From Ignavibacteria bacterium (GTDB taxonomy: Bacteria > Bacteroidota > Ignavibacteria > Tepidaquicellales > OLB5), in assembly GCA_013140565.1 (NCBI GenBank), contig JABFSP010000372.1, positions 1 to 32,923 of the forward strand: 32,923 nucleotides of DNA, read 5' to 3'. The position numbers and the translations under genes are program-made. This document shows positions 8,156 through 16,412 of this stretch, piece by piece (the stretch's first letter is position 1; every line of letters starts with the position of its first letter). The notes beneath the pieces were generated by a model, which was not told where the DNA came from, did no database searches, and saw only the letters and a list, made by a program, of their open reading frames with translations.

Positions 8156-9295
8156 ATGAGAAATTTATTTTTCAGTATGATAGCCTTAACAGCAATTGCA
8201 GTTTTTACAATTTCAGGCTGCAACAAAGGCAGCGGAGATGAGATCCTGATCGGTGAATACGGTTCATTAACCGGACCGAACGCTACATTTGGTATTTCAT
8301 CAACCAACGGCTTAAAACTTGCTGTTGAAGAACTTAACAATGCAGGCGGATTGCTTAATAAGAAGGTAAAGCTCATTACATACGATGATCAGGGCAAACC
8401 CTCAGAAGCGCAGACAGTTGTTCAGCGTTTAATTAAAAATGATAATGTTGTTGCTGTAATTGGTGAAGTAGCTTCATCGAACAGTAAAGCCGGCGCGCCG
8501 ATTTGCCAGCAGAATAAAATCCCAATGATAACTCCGGCATCAACCAACCCGGAAGTTACAGCAATTGGCGACTATATTTTTAGGGTATGTTTTATTGACC
8601 CGTTCCAGGCAACCGTTGTAAGTAAATTTATCTTAAATACGCTTAAGATGAAAAAAGTTGCTTTGCTTAAGGATGTAAAGAATGCTTACTCTACCGGGTT
8701 AGCTGATTTCTTTGAAAAAGAATTCAAAAATATGGGCGGCGAAATTGTTGAAGTACAGTCATTTTCGGCGGGTGATAAGGATTTTAAAGCCCAGTTAACA
8801 TCTATTAAAGCTAAGAATCCGGAAGCGATATTTATTCCTGCTTATTATACTGATGTGAATTTAATATCCATTCAGGCACGTGAAATAGGCTTAACAATTC
8901 CGTTAATTGGCAGTGATGGCTGGGAATCAGAAAAGCTTACCGAAGGCAAAGCAAAGGATGCGCTTGAAGGATGTTATTTCTCAACTCACGTATCCACAGA
9001 AAATCCTGATCCGTTAATCCAGGAATTCATAAAAAAATATAAAGCTAAATATAACTCAATGCCTGATGCAATGGCATTCCTTGCATACGATGCAGGTTTG
9101 ATACTTTTTGAAGCAATGAAAAAAGCCGGCACAACTGACCCTGAAAAAGTTAAAAATGAGCTTGCAAAGATAAAGGATTTTTCAGGTGTAACAGGAAAGA
9201 TATCGATCAATGAGCAGCGTAACGCTATAAAACCTGCAGTGATTCTTGAAATAAAAGGCGGTCAGTTTAAATTTAAAGAAACGGTACAGCCATAA
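8156..9295 (+). CDS. Branched-chain amino acid-type ABC transporter substrate-binding lipoprotein
   Basis: Periplasmic ligand-binding subunit of a HAAT-family (Liv-type) ABC importer. A lipoprotein signal ends in ISGC with Cys22. The mature protein begins EILIGEYGSLTGPNATFGIS, the usual first-strand and ligand-loop pattern. It continues with the LAVEELNNAGG helix, the YDDQGKPSEAQTVVQRLI segment, IGEVASSNS and PASTNPEV, all typical of type I periplasmic binding folds. Length (379 aa) is normal. The ligand cannot be deduced: family members bind Leu/Ile/Val, other amino acids, amides or urea. No clear Shine-Dalgarno precedes the ATG. The permease gene begins one base after the stop, so the two are an operon. 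Confidence 0.93.
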   Translation: MRNLFFSMIALTAIAVFTISGCNKGSGDEILIGEYGSLTGPNATFGISSTNGLKLAVEELNNAGGLLNKKVKLITYDDQGKPSEAQTVVQRLIKNDNVVAVIGEVASSNSKAGAPICQQNKIPMITPASTNPEVTAIGDYIFRVCFIDPFQATVVSKFILNTLKMKKVALLKDVKNAYSTGLADFFEKEFKNMGGEIVEVQSFSAGDKDFKAQLTSIKAKNPEAIFIPAYYTDVNLISIQAREIGLTIPLIGSDGWESEKLTEGKAKDALEGCYFSTHVSTENPDPLIQEFIKKYKAKYNSMPDAMAFLAYDAGLILFEAMKKAGTTDPEKVKNELAKIKDFSGVTGKISINEQRNAIKPAVILEIKGGQFKFKETVQP

Positions 9296-9296
9296 G

Positions 9297-10208
9297 ATGA
9301 CAGAATTCATTCAGCAGGTATTTAACGGACTCTCGCTTGGAAGTATTTATGCTCTGATTGCGCTTGGATATACTATGATCTACGGTATCCTGCGGTTTAT
9401 CAACTTTGCGCACGGTGATGTATTTATGATTGGCGCTTTTTCAGGTTATTACCTCGGGATATTATTCGCATTCGCAACCGTATCAGGTATAGCCTCAATT
9501 GGTATGGCCTTATTGATAATGCTTGGCGCTATGATAGTTACCGGCGCTTTGGGCTTTACAATTGAAAAGCTTGTATATAAACCGCTGCGTAAATCTCCAA
9601 AGCTTACTATACTTATTACCGCAATTGGTGTTTCATTGTTTTTGGAATACGGCGGGCAGTTGGTATTTGGCGCTGACCCGAAATCATTCCCTTCTCTTCT
9701 TGAAAATAAACCGCTCATCAATCTTTCAGGAGCGGTAATAGGTTCAAACCCGGTTGTAGTACTTTTAACAGCAGGTATACTGATGATTGGTTTAAGGCTT
9801 ATTGTTATGAAAACAAAGATAGGTACTGCAATGCGTGCGGTATCGTATAATCCAACTGCTGCAAGTCTAATGGGTATCAACATTAACGCAGTTATCAGTT
9901 TTACTTTCATAATCGGCTCCTCACTTGCAGGTGCCGCGGGTATTTTGTATGGACTCAATTATCCAAGTATCGATCCGCTTATGGGCATTCTGCCGGGTCT
10001 GAAAGCCTTTGTTGCGGCAGTACTGGGCGGCATAGGAAATATTCCCGGTGCGGCTTTAGGCGGAATGATAATTGGACTGCTTGAAACTTTTGTTACGGGC
10101 TATATTTCACCCACGTACCGCGATGCAATAGCTTTCGGTATATTAATATTGATATTACTTTTCAAACCTACAGGTTTATTAGGGAAAAAAGAGATAGAAA
10201 AAGTATAG
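9297..10208 (+). CDS. livH: Branched-chain amino acid-type ABC transporter permease (LivH-like)
   Basis: Inner-membrane permease half of a Liv-type importer. It is 303 aa with about eight hydrophobic segments. The N-terminus has NGLSLGSIYALIALGYTMIY, then GILRFINFAHGD, both LivH hallmarks, and later regions match the family (GTAMRAVSYNPTAASLMGI, LGGIGNIPGAALGG). It is translationally close to the binding-protein gene (one base between). The second permease (livM) and the ATPases (livG, livF) are absent downstream. Instead a hairpin and a terminator follow, so the remaining subunits must be encoded elsewhere or the system is incomplete. Confidence 0.93.
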   Translation: MTEFIQQVFNGLSLGSIYALIALGYTMIYGILRFINFAHGDVFMIGAFSGYYLGILFAFATVSGIASIGMALLIMLGAMIVTGALGFTIEKLVYKPLRKSPKLTILITAIGVSLFLEYGGQLVFGADPKSFPSLLENKPLINLSGAVIGSNPVVVLLTAGILMIGLRLIVMKTKIGTAMRAVSYNPTAASLMGININAVISFTFIIGSSLAGAAGILYGLNYPSIDPLMGILPGLKAFVAAVLGGIGNIPGAALGGMIIGLLETFVTGYISPTYRDAIAFGILILILLFKPTGLLGKKEIEKV

Positions 10209-10222
10209 GTTATTATTCATAG

Positions 10223-10253
10223 ATCATCGGATGACTTCAAGTCATCCGATGAT
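10223..10253. repeat. 14-bp palindrome (ATCATCGGATGACT hairpin)
   Basis: ATCATCGGATGACT (10223-10236) pairs perfectly with 10240-10253 around a TCA loop. No T-tract follows directly. A related hairpin with the same CATCCGATGA core lies at 11110-11142, so this is probably a member of an intergenic palindromic repeat family. Confidence 0.75.
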
Positions 10254-10261
10254 TAAGTTTG

Positions 10262-10286
10262 GAGTGAGAAAGTTCACTCTTTTTTT
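10262..10286 (+). terminator. Rho-independent terminator of the livJ-livH-like operon
   Basis: GAGTGA (10262-10267) pairs with TCACTC (10274-10279), followed by seven T residues. Confidence 0.75.
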
Positions 10287-10291
10287 ATATG

Positions 10292-10299
10292 TAAATTTG
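10292..10299 (+). promoter_or_regulatory. Candidate -7 element next to the DUF1801 start
   Basis: TAAATTTG matches TAnnTTTG and ends one base before the ATG at 10301. If used, transcription would begin at or just after the start codon, implying a leaderless mRNA. No TTTG occurs at the expected -33 distance, so this is weak. Confidence 0.25.
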
Positions 10300-10300
10300 C

Positions 10301-10687
10301 ATGAATGAAGTAGAAAAATATATATCAGCTTTGCCTGAAAACGAAAAAAAGCTTGCAGCTAAGCTGCGTGATATTGTTCTTTCGGTAATACCGAATGCCA
10401 AAGAAAAGCTTTCATACGGTGTGCCGTATTTTTGGGGTAACCAGCGGATATGTTTTATCTGGCCGGCATCGTCTCCTTACAGCAAATTTAAAAAAGGAGC
10501 GGTGTTCGGGTTCTGCAAAGGTTACCTGCTCAATAATGAAGACGGCTTTCTGGAGCAGGGTGGCAGAACACAGGTTTATACTGTAGCATACGGTTCAGAG
10601 AAAGAAGTAAAAGTAAAGCAGCTCAAAGACAAAATACTTGAAGCCGTAATGGCTGATGATATAAAAATTCAGTTCAGAAGAAAATAA
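10301..10687 (+). CDS. DUF1801 (YdhG-like) family protein, 128 aa
   Basis: Small soluble protein of the DUF1801 type. The N-terminal helix-rich start NEVEKYISALPENEKKLAAK is followed by the family-typical stretch KEKLSYGVPYFW, then a beta-rich core with GAVFGFCKGYLL and a C-terminal helix ending IQFRRK. The biochemical role of the family is not established. No signal peptide. The thioesterase gene follows after four bases, so the two are probably co-transcribed. Related palindromes lie on each side of this two-gene pair. Confidence 0.82.
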   Translation: MNEVEKYISALPENEKKLAAKLRDIVLSVIPNAKEKLSYGVPYFWGNQRICFIWPASSPYSKFKKGAVFGFCKGYLLNNEDGFLEQGGRTQVYTVAYGSEKEVKVKQLKDKILEAVMADDIKIQFRRK

Positions 10688-10691
10688 TTGT

Positions 10692-11105
10692 ATGAGTGAA
10701 ACAAAAGTAATCAGGCAGGATGTTCTGGCACGCATAAAAAAAATTCCGATTGTTGATACTCTAGGGTTTGAGTTTATTGAAATGGATATTGGCAGATGCG
10801 AAGCAGTTGTAAAACACCAGAAGAAGTATGACGGAATTTATGAGTCATTTCATGGCGGGCTGCTAATGACCGTTGCCGATTCCATAAGCGCTTTCGCGCT
10901 ATTGACACTTGCGGGAGCGGATGCTCCGATTACCACAACGGATATGAACATTCGTTTTCTGGCAGCCTGCAGAACAGACGTTCGGGCCATTGCAAGAGTT
11001 ATCAAACACGGAAGAACACTCGCACCCGTTGCAGTTGATATGTTTGATATGAACAACGTACATGTTGCAGTTGCGCAGGTGAATTATATTATTCTCAACA
11101 AATAA
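10692..11105 (+). CDS. PaaI-type hotdog-fold thioesterase
   Basis: Predicted acyl-CoA thioesterase of the hotdog fold (PaaI/YdiI type), cytoplasmic, substrate unknown. At 137 aa it has the usual length. The key motif is HGGLLMTVADSISAFAL (residues 54-70), with the His-Gly-Gly turn and Asp63 at the position of the catalytic acid in this family. A TTDMNIRFLAACR strand follows, and the end is the typical VAVAQVNYIILNK strand. It begins four bases after the DUF1801 gene, so it is an operon partner. A hairpin follows at 11110. Confidence 0.88.
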   Translation: MSETKVIRQDVLARIKKIPIVDTLGFEFIEMDIGRCEAVVKHQKKYDGIYESFHGGLLMTVADSISAFALLTLAGADAPITTTDMNIRFLAACRTDVRAIARVIKHGRTLAPVAVDMFDMNNVHVAVAQVNYIILNK

Positions 11106-11109
11106 AAAT

Positions 11110-11142
11110 ATTCATCCGATGACTCAAAATCACCGGATGAAT
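11110..11142. repeat. Palindrome related to 10223-10253
   Basis: ATTCATCCGATGA (11110-11122) pairs with 11130-11142 with one A-C mismatch and a CTCAAAA loop, five bases after the thioesterase stop. It shares the core CATCCGATGA with the hairpin at 10223-10253. Confidence 0.7.
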
Positions 11143-11205
11143 TTAATTCGTAAAATAAAACCCTTTAACTGCCGTCTTAAATAAAACAAACTATCTTAAT
11201 TTTTC

Positions 11206-12351
11206 TTGAAAAAATCACAATTTGCAGTATTCTTAACCATAGTTTTAAGTGTATATACTCTGGTTAATTATTACATTTTTGTAACAGGGCTGCATTCCAT
11301 TCCGTATAACTACAAATTTTTATATTCCGCAGTATACTTGTTTTTTTTCCTGTCTTATATTATAGGCAGATTCCTGGAACGTAAATTCCTGAATGCGGTT
11401 TCAGCATTTTTTGTATGGGTAGGTTCTTTCTGGCTTGGGGCAATGGTGTATTATCTTCTTTTTGTAATATTAATAGATATTATACGATTACTTAATGTTT
11501 TGTTCGGTTTCCTTCCTGTTTCATTTTATTCGCCTGATTATCAGGTTTTGTTCTTCCTATGTGTGAGTTCCGTTGTAATCTTAATTGTAATATTGGGGTA
11601 TTCCAATGCAGCGAATCCGGTTGTTAAAAAACTGAATATTAACATTAACAAAAAGGAAGGCGGACTTAAATCACTTAAGATCGTTATGGCTTCTGATATT
11701 CACCTTGGCACTATCATTAACAGAAAACGTCTCAGAAAAATTGTTGATAGAATTAATTCGCTTTCACCCGATATTATTTTCTTGCCGGGTGATGTTGTTG
11801 ATGAAGATATTGGACCTGTCATAAAGCAAAATGCTGGTGAATTGCTTCGAACTCTAAAAGCCAAATACGGAGTATATGCTGTCACTGGTAATCATGAATA
11901 CATAGGCGGGGTAGAGCCTTCAGTGGAATATTTGACAGAACACGGATTGATCGTACTGAGGGATAAGACAGTTAAAGTGGCTGAATCATTTTACATTATT
12001 GGCAGGGAAGACCGCGCTTCAAAGGGTTTTGCGGGTATTCGCAGAAAACCGCTGAACCAATTAATAGAAGGAGTTGATAAAAACCTGCCTGTTATACTAA
12101 TGGATCATCAGCCGCTCAGACTGGAAGAGGCTGAAGTAATCGGAATAGACCTCCAGTTAAGCGGACATACTCACCACGGACAGTTATGGCCGTTCAATTT
12201 TATTACTAAAAAGTTATATGAAGTAAGCATGGGATACAAACAGAAAGGGAATACGCATTATTATGTTTCCTGTGGTGTTGGCTCATGGGGTCCCCCTATT
12301 AGAACGGGCAACAGACCGGAGATCCTTCAAATAGATCTGAACTTTTTGTAG
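11206..12351 (+). CDS. Membrane-anchored calcineurin-like metallophosphoesterase
   Basis: Predicted dinuclear-metal phosphohydrolase on a membrane anchor. The first ~140 residues hold about four hydrophobic helices. The catalytic domain then shows every family motif: SDIHLG (D164, H166), PGDVVDE (D196), GNHEY (N229, H230), DHQP (H301) and GHTHHGQLWP (H321, H323). This layout is that of YkuE/YaeI-type enzymes, some of which act on lipid-linked substrates; the substrate here is unknown. I use the TTG at 11206 because it is followed by a classic Lys-Lys-Ser-Gln start and a hydrophobic segment. There is no good ribosome binding site, but a TATCTTAA element lies just upstream. It converges with helical paralog 2, five bases apart. 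Confidence 0.92.
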   Translation: MKKSQFAVFLTIVLSVYTLVNYYIFVTGLHSIPYNYKFLYSAVYLFFFLSYIIGRFLERKFLNAVSAFFVWVGSFWLGAMVYYLLFVILIDIIRLLNVLFGFLPVSFYSPDYQVLFFLCVSSVVILIVILGYSNAANPVVKKLNININKKEGGLKSLKIVMASDIHLGTIINRKRLRKIVDRINSLSPDIIFLPGDVVDEDIGPVIKQNAGELLRTLKAKYGVYAVTGNHEYIGGVEPSVEYLTEHGLIVLRDKTVKVAESFYIIGREDRASKGFAGIRRKPLNQLIEGVDKNLPVILMDHQPLRLEEAEVIGIDLQLSGHTHHGQLWPFNFITKKLYEVSMGYKQKGNTHYYVSCGVGSWGPPIRTGNRPEILQIDLNFL

Positions 12352-12356
12352 TACCG

Positions 12357-13802
12357 CTATTGCTTAACAATAAGTTCATCTGTCTTCTTTAATAACCACT
12401 CCCTGTTAACAAAGTGACCCGAAGCGATTATCTTTTGCCTTAATGAATTTATTCTGAACTCATCAGGCTCAAGCTTAAGCCTGATGTACTTTCCTGTAAA
12501 ATCCAAAAACTTGCTGAATGTTTTCTTCCTTTCTTCCGGTATTTGTTTATCATTTTTTAGCGAATGCTTGCTGGTATCTATCAGGTTTAAAGCGTTTTCA
12601 AAAGATCCGGTTTCACAGTAAATGACTATCATAAGGTCTTTCACCTGCTGTTTTCTTGCGCTGTATTCAATATTGATCCTTGAAAGATATTCAAGCGACT
12701 TTCCATATTCCTTTTTACCATACGATAACACACCCAATGCATAGTTTTCAGCAAAAGTTTTGTGTCTTGGTTCAAGCTTTAAACTGTATTTCTTTATGAA
12801 ATTTTCTGACCAGGCGTGTTTCCCAAGTGAAACAGCATTTCTGACAGAAGATAGAAAATAATTCATGTCGAAATACTCACCCGTACTGTGTATGTCGTTA
12901 TTCATAATTTCAGTATCCAGTTCAAATCTTTCAGTGTCAAATCCTGTAAATCCCATATTCTTTTTTCTAACGCAATAGTTCACCATAGTAACATACAGGT
13001 TGCGCAGGGTATTTGAATTTAATTTGTTCTCTATCCTTCCTTTAAGATTTTTAAGTTCATAATAGTATTTATCCTCTTTCCTGATGTTCAGCAATATTTC
13101 ATTGTAATGCATTGCAATAAGAGCGTCTTCGGCAATTACCTCTTTGTGCGATTCTGCAAAAGCAAGTATATTCTCAAAAAATTCAGTGTTTATCTTAGTG
13201 TTTAAGATCGCCTTATCATTTTCGATATTCCTGTAAATTTCCAGTGCCCGGCACAAAGTATATTTTATAAAATTATCCGCCTCAGAATTAACATCATACT
13301 TCTTCAGCATTTCACCTTTTGTATATGCATAGTTGTTCCTTATTAATTCCAGTGACTGCTTATTATAGTAATAATTAGAATCATATTTTTGAATATCGAT
13401 AGATTGTTGAGACAAATAAAATTGCCTGTAAAAAAACTTCTCCGGCATTTTTCTGCTTAATGCAGTTACTGCATTAATGCTTCGCGCTGCTGTATCCTGA
13501 TAGAACTCTTCCTGGTTTAAAAACTCAATGGCAAGTTTGCCAAGATCTGAATCTAGTCTCCTCAATAAAACACTGCTGAATTTTCTTTCAGGATATAATC
13601 TTTTAAAAAGGGTTTCCTTTTCTAATTCTGATCTGTCAAATGCAGGGTAAAATTCTTTTAAAATACAAAAGTATTCATATAGCAGCTTACTCCTGATATT
13701 TTTGCCTTCAGTGAAATATGGTGACCGTAAAAATCTGTCAAAATTTCTTAGTTCTTTCCCTGAAAGAGTCTTTAATATTGAAAACAGGCTGTTTACATGC
13801 AT
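12357..13802 (-). CDS. Uncharacterised helical protein, paralog 2 of 3
   Basis: Unknown function. Using the ATG at 13802 the protein has 481 aa, and KTLSGKELRNFDRFLRSPYF begins at residue 11 exactly as in the other two paralogs. An ATG at 13835 would add 11 residues and is less likely. After the N-terminal motif come YPAFDRSELEKETLFKRLYP, LLRRLDSDLGKLAIEFLN and a long alpha-helical body with TPR-like pairs (for example YGKSLEYLSRI and GSFENALNLID). The end, WLLKKTDELI, matches the paralogs. No signal peptide or membrane helix, so probably cytoplasmic. Divergent from the exported propeller operon at 13966, with 163 bp between starts. No strong ribosome binding site is visible. Confidence 0.82.
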   Translation of the reverse strand: MHVNSLFSILKTLSGKELRNFDRFLRSPYFTEGKNIRSKLLYEYFCILKEFYPAFDRSELEKETLFKRLYPERKFSSVLLRRLDSDLGKLAIEFLNQEEFYQDTAARSINAVTALSRKMPEKFFYRQFYLSQQSIDIQKYDSNYYYNKQSLELIRNNYAYTKGEMLKKYDVNSEADNFIKYTLCRALEIYRNIENDKAILNTKINTEFFENILAFAESHKEVIAEDALIAMHYNEILLNIRKEDKYYYELKNLKGRIENKLNSNTLRNLYVTMVNYCVRKKNMGFTGFDTERFELDTEIMNNDIHSTGEYFDMNYFLSSVRNAVSLGKHAWSENFIKKYSLKLEPRHKTFAENYALGVLSYGKKEYGKSLEYLSRINIEYSARKQQVKDLMIVIYCETGSFENALNLIDTSKHSLKNDKQIPEERKKTFSKFLDFTGKYIRLKLEPDEFRINSLRQKIIASGHFVNREWLLKKTDELIVKQ

Positions 13803-13895
13803 TTTCACAGTACAAATTGTTTGTAAATTATTCATAAATTAAGGAATTTCATAAAAGAATTCAATACTCTTACGGTACATTTATATATAAGTTTC

Positions 13896-13928
13896 TTTGG
13901 ATTTACCTGTAAATGTTGATTATCTTAA
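13896..13928 (+). promoter_or_regulatory. Candidate Bacteroidota-type promoter for the propeller operon
   Basis: TTTG (13896-13899) lies 21 bp from TATCTTAA (13921-13928), which keeps TA and the first two Ts of TAnnTTTG. It is weaker than the equivalents at 6108 and 19064, but sits in the same place relative to its gene, about 37 bp before the ATG. Confidence 0.35.
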
Positions 13929-13965
13929 ACCAGAAGATTAAGCAGTAAAATTAAACAAAGTTGAT

Positions 13966-15021
13966 ATGAGACAAAAGAATAAATTCAGGCTGGTTATACT
14001 TGGTTTAATATTTATCTCTCCAATGTTTTTGGGGGAAGGGGGTTGTGACGGGTGTGAAACGAAAACAAGTATTGTGGACCCCAGTCCGGGAAGAAGCGGA
14101 GCAGTATTAATATATAAAACAGGAAAATCATCAAACTGGATTACAATGGACTTTCCGGAATACAGGGGATTTTCAGATTTTGAAATTGGACCCAACAATG
14201 TTTTTATGATGCCAACATATGAAAAGTTTGTAGGTAAATCTACAAACTATGGTGCCAACTGGATATTTCCGGTAGTAGTTGATACTTTAGCAGTTAATAC
14301 TGAATTTGTTTGCAGTTACTACAATGATATACAGGGATATTATATTACAACTTCCTCAGGCAACATCTTTATTTCCGGTGATGACGGTTTGAACTGGACA
14401 AAAATTGCCTATAACAATAATTTTGGCACCTGTAGCGGAATTGAATTTGTTCAGAAATACCCAACCGGCATAACCGGGATAGGTTTATTCCATTCCGGTA
14501 TTTTTCGCACTACTGATGGTGGATATAACTGGAACAATGTCTATACGGAAAGCAGCTTTAATGACCTTGCGTATTTTTACATATCGGGCGCTAACGCAAA
14601 ATTTGCAGCACTTAGAGGATATACAGGGGGTATTCATTATTCTTCAAATGACGGTTTAAACTGGGCCCCCGTAAGTACACATATAAATAATATTAATGCT
14701 ATAGAGTGCTTTGGAGAGTTCGGTATAATTGCTGCCGGAGATTGGATCGCTTATTCACCTGATAGAGGTGCAACCTGGCAAAATGTCACTCCAGCATCTT
14801 ATGTTGAATTGATAAGAACTGATCCTATTGTTGATCTATATGCAAGCTATCCAGGTGAAGAAGTCACTGCAGTTTCCGGGCAGGGCAGGATCTATTATAA
14901 CGTATTTAATAACCCGCAGGAATGGCTTTATTATGATGGTATTCCAAACGGGAATACAATTACAGTATCAAAAATTCATCACAATGGATATGATGGTACT
15001 TTTGTTATGGGAAAATATTAG
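13966..15021 (+). CDS. Exported Asp-box propeller protein without sorting domain, 351 aa
   Basis: Predicted exported, possibly lipid-anchored protein. The N-terminus is basic (MRQKNKFR), then hydrophobic, reaching GEGGC followed by DGC; Cys27 could be lipidated, though the -3 residue is atypical for a lipobox. The body holds Asp-box turns of BNR/Ycf48-type propellers: SGDDGLNW, TTDGGYNW, SSNDGLNW and SPDRGATW. Unlike its neighbours it ends without NPFNPVT or the rest of a type IX sorting domain, so it probably stays cell-associated. The next propeller gene starts 33 bp downstream, so the two form an operon, divergent from helical paralog 2. Confidence 0.8.
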   Translation: MRQKNKFRLVILGLIFISPMFLGEGGCDGCETKTSIVDPSPGRSGAVLIYKTGKSSNWITMDFPEYRGFSDFEIGPNNVFMMPTYEKFVGKSTNYGANWIFPVVVDTLAVNTEFVCSYYNDIQGYYITTSSGNIFISGDDGLNWTKIAYNNNFGTCSGIEFVQKYPTGITGIGLFHSGIFRTTDGGYNWNNVYTESSFNDLAYFYISGANAKFAALRGYTGGIHYSSNDGLNWAPVSTHINNINAIECFGEFGIIAAGDWIAYSPDRGATWQNVTPASYVELIRTDPIVDLYASYPGEEVTAVSGQGRIYYNVFNNPQEWLYYDGIPNGNTITVSKIHHNGYDGTFVMGKY

Positions 15022-15054
15022 GATGCTGTTAACATAAATTTTAATTTCAAAGAC

Positions 15055-16386
15055 ATGAAGAAAATTACATATATATTTTTATTCATAATGTTGTTTATTT
15101 CACTTGCCGGATTTAGAGGTTGTGAATCTTTCTTTTATGGCCTATTTGGTATTGATGTAAATAGTTTAGCATTTGCTCTGGTTTTTGGAGGTTCGGATAA
15201 CTTGCCGGTACATTACGGAGTTGCAGTTACCGGGGACGGTAGAATCTATACCAGCGAAGGCAGACCTTCTGCTCCATGGGTCTTAAGGAATAGCGGCAAC
15301 ACACGACGCTTAAACTCAGTGAAAACTTTAAACAGTACTGATTCATCAGTTACATATGCAGTTGGTGATTCCGGTACTGTGCTGCGCTCAACCGATAAAG
15401 GTCATACATGGAGTAACCGGAACGTGCCTTACCAGAATTTTCCAAATCTGCATGGCCTCGATTTCCTTCCCTTGCAGGAAGGACTGTTTGCCCACATTGT
15501 GACTGTTGGCGATAACGGTAAAGTGGTTAAGTCTGAAAATTTTGGCAGCTACTGGAACTGGTTTGAATACCCGTCACTTACAAACAGGAATTTAAGGTCT
15601 GTGGCAGTTATCAATTCTTCCATATGGATCGTTGTTGGCAGCAGGGGAGCCTTATACAGGACCTCGACAGGAGGTGAGACCTGGCAGAGCATTTCAACAG
15701 GAGATACGAACGGTTATAATAAGATCGTACAGGTAAGATATGATACATATTTAATTGCTGGGAATAACGGCAAAATATACATGTCAACAAATTATGGTTC
15801 TTCATGGACTCCGAGAACAAGCGGAACTACAAAGCATTTGCGGGATGCATTATTTAAAAATGAACTTGAGGGAGTTGTTGTTGGTGATGACGGGACAGTA
15901 AGACAAACAACAAATGGCGGCACTACCTGGACAGCAGACCCGTATTTAAACGGGCTGACAACAAGAGATATAATTTGTATATCAAAATTAGATTCATTAA
16001 CAGTAAACTCAGTTACACGTAATTTGGGTTTAGCTGATAGTCCCTCCGGTGATACCACTTATTTCCTTGCCGTCTCATCAGAGCCATTCATAGGGATAGA
16101 ACCGATCTCAAATATTATAGCCCGGATTTTTGAACTTGGCCAGAATTTTCCAAACCCGTTCAATCCGGTGACGAACATTGAAATATCTATCCCTGTTGGA
16201 TCAAATGTGAACGTAGTAATTTATGATATTGCAGGCAGGGAAGTAGAAACGCTGTTTAACAATGAATTGAAGGCAGGTGTGTATAAAATTGACTGGAATG
16301 CGGCAAATTATTCAAGCGGCGTTTATTTCTATAGAATGACAGCGGGGAAATTTACTGAAACAAGGAAAATGATATTACTGAAGTAA
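15055..16386 (+). CDS. Type IX-secreted Ycf48-like beta-propeller protein
   Basis: Predicted secreted or surface protein. The hydrophobic signal (ITYIFLFIMLFISLAG) is followed by FRGC, like the GGC of the upstream gene. The propeller shows repeated AVGDSGTVLRSTDKGHTW-type units (also TSTGGETW, STNYGSSW, TTNGGTTW), the pattern of Ycf48/BNR repeats. The C-terminal ~85 residues are a type A Por sorting domain: NFPNPFNPVTNIEI from residue 364, VIYDIAGREVETL, GVYKIDW, SGVYFYRM and final KMILLK. No catalytic residues are recognised. It is co-directional with and 33 bp behind the first propeller gene. A long hairpin overlaps the stop codon. Confidence 0.9.
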   Translation: MKKITYIFLFIMLFISLAGFRGCESFFYGLFGIDVNSLAFALVFGGSDNLPVHYGVAVTGDGRIYTSEGRPSAPWVLRNSGNTRRLNSVKTLNSTDSSVTYAVGDSGTVLRSTDKGHTWSNRNVPYQNFPNLHGLDFLPLQEGLFAHIVTVGDNGKVVKSENFGSYWNWFEYPSLTNRNLRSVAVINSSIWIVVGSRGALYRTSTGGETWQSISTGDTNGYNKIVQVRYDTYLIAGNNGKIYMSTNYGSSWTPRTSGTTKHLRDALFKNELEGVVVGDDGTVRQTTNGGTTWTADPYLNGLTTRDIICISKLDSLTVNSVTRNLGLADSPSGDTTYFLAVSSEPFIGIEPISNIIARIFELGQNFPNPFNPVTNIEISIPVGSNVNVVIYDIAGREVETLFNNELKAGVYKIDWNAANYSSGVYFYRMTAGKFTETRKMILLK

Positions 16387-16411
16387 CCCTTTGGAGGGGT
16401 TACTTCAGTAA
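16375..16411. other. 15-bp hairpin between convergent genes
   Basis: Positions 16375-16389 and 16397-16411 are perfectly complementary around a 7-base loop. The left arm includes the TAA stop of the propeller gene; the minus-strand gene ends at 16413. Neither side has a strong T-tract, so it may be a bidirectional weak terminator or mRNA-end stabiliser. Confidence 0.6.
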
Positions 16412-16412
16412 C

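Noticed and set aside
9449-9958. 169-codon minus-strand open frame
   Set aside because: Antisense to the livH-like gene, with no ribosome binding site and no recognisable domain.
10223-11142. Insertion sequence bounded by the two palindromes
   Set aside because: No transposase is encoded between them and the palindromes differ in length and loop; kept only as a repeat-family observation.
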